Shown in pieces: positions 61,209 to 64,000 of a stretch of DNA of 64,000 nucleotides. Origin of the DNA: an uncultured Muribaculaceae bacterium (lineage in GTDB: Bacteria > Bacteroidota > Bacteroidia > Bacteroidales > Muribaculaceae). The notes beneath the pieces were generated by a model. That model did no database searches and was not told the origin of the DNA. It worked only from the letters and a program-made list of their open reading frames with translations. Made by a program: the position numbers and the translations under genes. How positions within the stretch are numbered: position 1 is the first letter of the stretch; every line of letters starts with the position of its first letter. The stretch spans positions 1 to 64,000 of the forward strand of contig CANQQE010000009.1 of assembly GCA_947625935.1 (NCBI GenBank), written 5' to 3'.

Positions 61209-64000
61209 TTAGAATGTAGCCACGAGACCGAGCGAGTAAGTGGTCGAGCGGGGGTAGACGTTGTTGTCGATACCGCCGAACACCTCGGGGTCGATACCGC
61301 TGTACTTGGTGATCACGAAGGGGTTCTGCACAGCCCCGAACAGGCGCAGGTTCAGCTTGCCGTCGATGAGCTTGTCCCAGGTGTAACCAAGAGTGATGTT
61401 GTCGCAGCGCAGGAACGACGCGTTCTCAAGGAAGTAGTCGCTCATGTAGAAGTCGTTGACAGCCTTCTTGTTGGTGAAATAGTAGTCGGTTTTCACAAGG
61501 TTGCTCAGACCGTAGGTGGCGATACCGTCGATCGCGCTGTTTGAGGCGAGCACGTTGTTGTAGACGTAGTTGCCGATCGAGGCGCGGAGCGAGATGCCGA
61601 GGTCCCAGTTCTTGTAACGGAAGTTGTTGCTCATGGTCATGGTCACCTTGGGATCCGGTGAGTGGCAGATCACCTTGTCGTCAGAGTTGATGACACCGTC
61701 GTTGTTCTGGTCAACGAACATACCCTCGATGGGCTTGCCGTTGTTGTCATAAACCTGCTGCAGCAGATAGAACGAGCTTGCTGCGTGGCCAACGGCGTGA
61801 GCCTGAACGGTGTTACCCGTAGCACCCGAGATACCGCCGGTGGTGATGATGGTCGACGCGTCGTTGAGCTTGGTGATTTCATTATGGTTGTAACCCACAT
61901 TGTAGCTTACGGTCCAGTTGAAGTCCTTGGTAACGACGGGGCGGGCGGTGATGTTGAACTCGACACCGTAGTTCTCAAGGTCGCCGATGTTGCGGTTGAG
62001 CATGTTCACGGTCGACGAACCGGCGGGGATGGTCACATAAGAGAGAAGGTCTTTGGTCTTGCGCAGATACCAGTCAAACGATGCGTTGATGCGGTTGTTG
62101 AGGAATGCGAAGTCCAGGCCGGCGTTCCATGTGGTGGTGGTCTCCCACTTCAGGTCGGGGTTGTAGCCCTGGAGGAAGTAACCCGGCATATACACTATTT
62201 TGCCGTCGGTATCGACCACGGGATAGTAGGAACCGGGGCCGGCTATTTCATACAAGGGGAGATAGTTGCAGGTCGAGCCGATTTCCTGCTGGCCGGTCAT
62301 ACCCCAGCCGAGACGCAGCTTGAGGTCGTTCATCCAGCCGCGGGTGCCTTCCATGAAGCTCTCGTCGATGATGCGCCAGCCTAAGGCTACTGCGGGGAAC
62401 GCACCCCAGCGGTTATCCTTCGAGAAGCGTGAGGTGGCGTCGCCGCGCATTGTGAATGTGAACAGGTAGCGATCCTTGAACGTGTAGTTCAGACGGCCGT
62501 AGAACGACAGCAACTGCAGGTGGTTGCGGTAGTGGTAGTTGCCGTTGGCGTCAACAGGGTCATCTGCAAAATTAATGCCGATTTTGTCGAGCGAGCCGGG
62601 GTTGATGTCCATGGTGTAGGCGTCGCCGCTCTCAAAGAGGAGGGCGTTGCCTGTGCCTGAGAACACCGGCTGCTCAAAGCCGGGAGTGGTGGGACGGCCG
62701 CCGTTGCCGCTGTCCTTGTTCTGACCGTAGTTGTGTCCGCTTGTGTAGGAACGCTGCCAGTCATAACCGGCGGTAACATCGACATTTGACATGATCGACT
62801 CGAAATTCTTGCGGTAATTCAGATAGAAGCTCAACATGGTGTTGCTCTTGAACTGGTAGTAACGGTCGGTGAAGCCCGCGCCGTTCTTGTCATGCTCCCA
62901 GTAAGCGATCGGAGAGTTGGCGCACACTGAGTTGTGCTCGTCGGTGCGGCTCACGTCGTAACCCAAGTTGAGGTTGGCGTGCAGCTCGGGGAGGAAGTGG
63001 AAAGAGTAGTCCAACTGCAGGTTGCCGTTAGAGCGGTAAACCTTGGCGTAGTTGTCGCGGTCGTTGATGATCGACATAGGGTTCTTGCTCTGGTTCTGCT
63101 CCACGGTGACTTTGTTCTTATCATCGATGTTATACCAGGTGAAGTAACCGTTGTAGAGGTAGTTCATACCGCTGTTGCCGCCCGAGAGGGGGATGTTGGA
63201 ATAGACAGGCTTGGTCGGGTCGAAACCGAGGGCCGAGCTGATCGCTTCGGTGCTGGTGAACTGGTTTTTCACATAGAAGCCTCTGACGTTGGCGTTAACG
63301 CTCAGGTGGTTGTCGAAGAACTTGGGCGACAGGCTGAATCCGCCGGTCACGCGGTCCATCTTGGTGCCTTTGAGGATACCGTTGGAGTTGGTGTATGACA
63401 CATCGACGCGGTAGGGGAGGATGCCCGCTGTACCGGCGACGCTCAGGCTGTAGTCATGAGAAACGGTGGTGCGGAGCACTTCGTCCTGCCAGTCGGTATT
63501 GTGGATCACTCCGTTGAGACCAAGGCGGCCTGCCTCTTTGCTGTCGGGACCGAAATAGTTCTTAACCATGTCAGCGAACTCGTTGCCACTCAGCACATCC
63601 CACTTTTTGGCTGCGGTGTTGATGTGCATATTGGCCGCGAAACTGATTTTGGGACGGCCTGCGGTGCCTTTCTTGGTGGTGATGATGATGACGCCGTTCG
63701 ACGCGCGCGAACCGTAGATGGCTGTTGCCGAAGCGTCTTTAAGGATGGTCATCGACTCAACGTTGTCGGGGTTGACCATCGACAGGGGGTTGCTCATACC
63801 CTGCACGCCGCTGTTATCCAAGGGCACACCGTCGATAACGATCAGAGGGTCGTTGGAGGCGTTCAGTGACGAACCGCCGCGGATGCGGATGTTGGCCGAG
63901 CCTTCGGGGCCGCCGGCGGTGGTTACGACAACGCCCGGGGTCTGGCCCACAAGCATATCCTGAACCGAAGTAGCCAAACCGGCCTCAACATCGTCAGGTT
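61209..64000 (-). CDS. SusC/RagA-family TonB-dependent receptor (5' end outside window)
   Basis: The frame is open to the right edge of the window, so the N-terminus (signal peptide, CarboxypepD_reg domain, start of the plug) is missing. The visible 930 residues contain the plug (VGQTPGVVVTTAGGPEGSANIRIRGG, the SusC-specific NDPLIVIDGVPLD, ATAIYGSRASNGVIIITTKKG) and a complete beta-barrel ending in TYSLGLVATF. It transports oligosaccharides across the outer membrane using TonB energy, with SusD as the lid. It is the first visible gene of the Sus-like operon. Confidence 0.95.
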   Translation of the reverse strand, partial: PDDVEAGLATSVQDMLVGQTPGVVVTTAGGPEGSANIRIRGGSSLNASNDPLIVIDGVPLDNSGVQGMSNPLSMVNPDNVESMTILKDASATAIYGSRASNGVIIITTKKGTAGRPKISFAANMHINTAAKKWDVLSGNEFADMVKNYFGPDSKEAGRLGLNGVIHNTDWQDEVLRTTVSHDYSLSVAGTAGILPYRVDVSYTNSNGILKGTKMDRVTGGFSLSPKFFDNHLSVNANVRGFYVKNQFTSTEAISSALGFDPTKPVYSNIPLSGGNSGMNYLYNGYFTWYNIDDKNKVTVEQNQSKNPMSIINDRDNYAKVYRSNGNLQLDYSFHFLPELHANLNLGYDVSRTDEHNSVCANSPIAYWEHDKNGAGFTDRYYQFKSNTMLSFYLNYRKNFESIMSNVDVTAGYDWQRSYTSGHNYGQNKDSGNGGRPTTPGFEQPVFSGTGNALLFESGDAYTMDINPGSLDKIGINFADDPVDANGNYHYRNHLQLLSFYGRLNYTFKDRYLFTFTMRGDATSRFSKDNRWGAFPAVALGWRIIDESFMEGTRGWMNDLKLRLGWGMTGQQEIGSTCNYLPLYEIAGPGSYYPVVDTDGKIVYMPGYFLQGYNPDLKWETTTTWNAGLDFAFLNNRINASFDWYLRKTKDLLSYVTIPAGSSTVNMLNRNIGDLENYGVEFNITARPVVTKDFNWTVSYNVGYNHNEITKLNDASTIITTGGISGATGNTVQAHAVGHAASSFYLLQQVYDNNGKPIEGMFVDQNNDGVINSDDKVICHSPDPKVTMTMSNNFRYKNWDLGISLRASIGNYVYNNVLASNSAIDGIATYGLSNLVKTDYYFTNKKAVNDFYMSDYFLENASFLRCDNITLGYTWDKLIDGKLNLRLFGAVQNPFVITKYSGIDPEVFGGIDNNVYPRSTTYSLGLVATF

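Overview
The window looks like the chromosome of a gut Bacteroidales, most likely a Muribaculaceae-type genome (inference). The evidence is a SusC/SusD/SusE/SusF-like locus, BspA-type leucine-rich repeats, DUF4348/DUF4199/DUF6048/DUF6452 proteins, a trpBEG-DCFA gene order, and many promoters of the Bacteroidota form TTTG-N19..21-TAnnTTTG. No rRNA or CRISPR array is visible. Both ends of the window cut genes: a LuxR-type regulator on the left and a SusC receptor on the right.

Left flank (1-5109): a truncated HTH regulator, a small lipoprotein plus beta-barrel receptor operon, a decayed Fic/AlbA-like C-terminal domain behind an 11-bp tandem repeat, and a MntA-HepT toxin-antitoxin pair lying between two decayed tRNA 3' ends. 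Island (5110-20410): a roughly 15.3-kb mobilizable genomic island inserted in a tRNA with anticodon CAT. It is bounded by a perfect 44-bp direct repeat and carries TTTGAACACA-type repeats just inside both ends. Its modules are a tyrosine integrase; a DUF4143 ATPase; an unknown protein; a DUF3853 - AAA ATPase - primase - DUF3408 block; a candidate oriT; MobC and a relaxase; and an AT-rich defence cargo. The cargo is an XRE regulator, a 1256-residue nuclease-methylase-double-specificity fusion, and a second PD-(D/E)XK-like protein. A G8 tract lies exactly at the junction between the two target-recognition domains, and loss or gain of one G stops translation there. This makes the cargo a strong candidate for a phase-variable restriction-modification system.

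Right of the island, on the minus strand, the tryptophan genes form two blocks, trpBEG and trpDCFA. Each block has its own promoter, a short leader peptide containing a Trp-Trp pair and a later Trp, and a Rho-independent terminator. The RNA segments are mutually complementary as in classical ribosome-mediated attenuation. Twin attenuators in one biosynthetic locus are the second main result.

From 27.9 kb on, the content is mostly core: a second MntA-HepT pair, a TPR membrane protein, a MATE exporter, a PgpH-like HD phosphodiesterase, a RelA/SpoT enzyme, an ECF sigma/anti-sigma/secreted-protein operon, a type IIG-like restriction-modification enzyme, rpiB and a run of envelope genes, a BspA-like protein, trmB, an Mrp ATPase, an esterase, pyrG, yidC, the acid-resistance pair gadB-gadC, and finally a Sus-like glycan-uptake operon. 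The susE gene of that operon has a frameshifted start.
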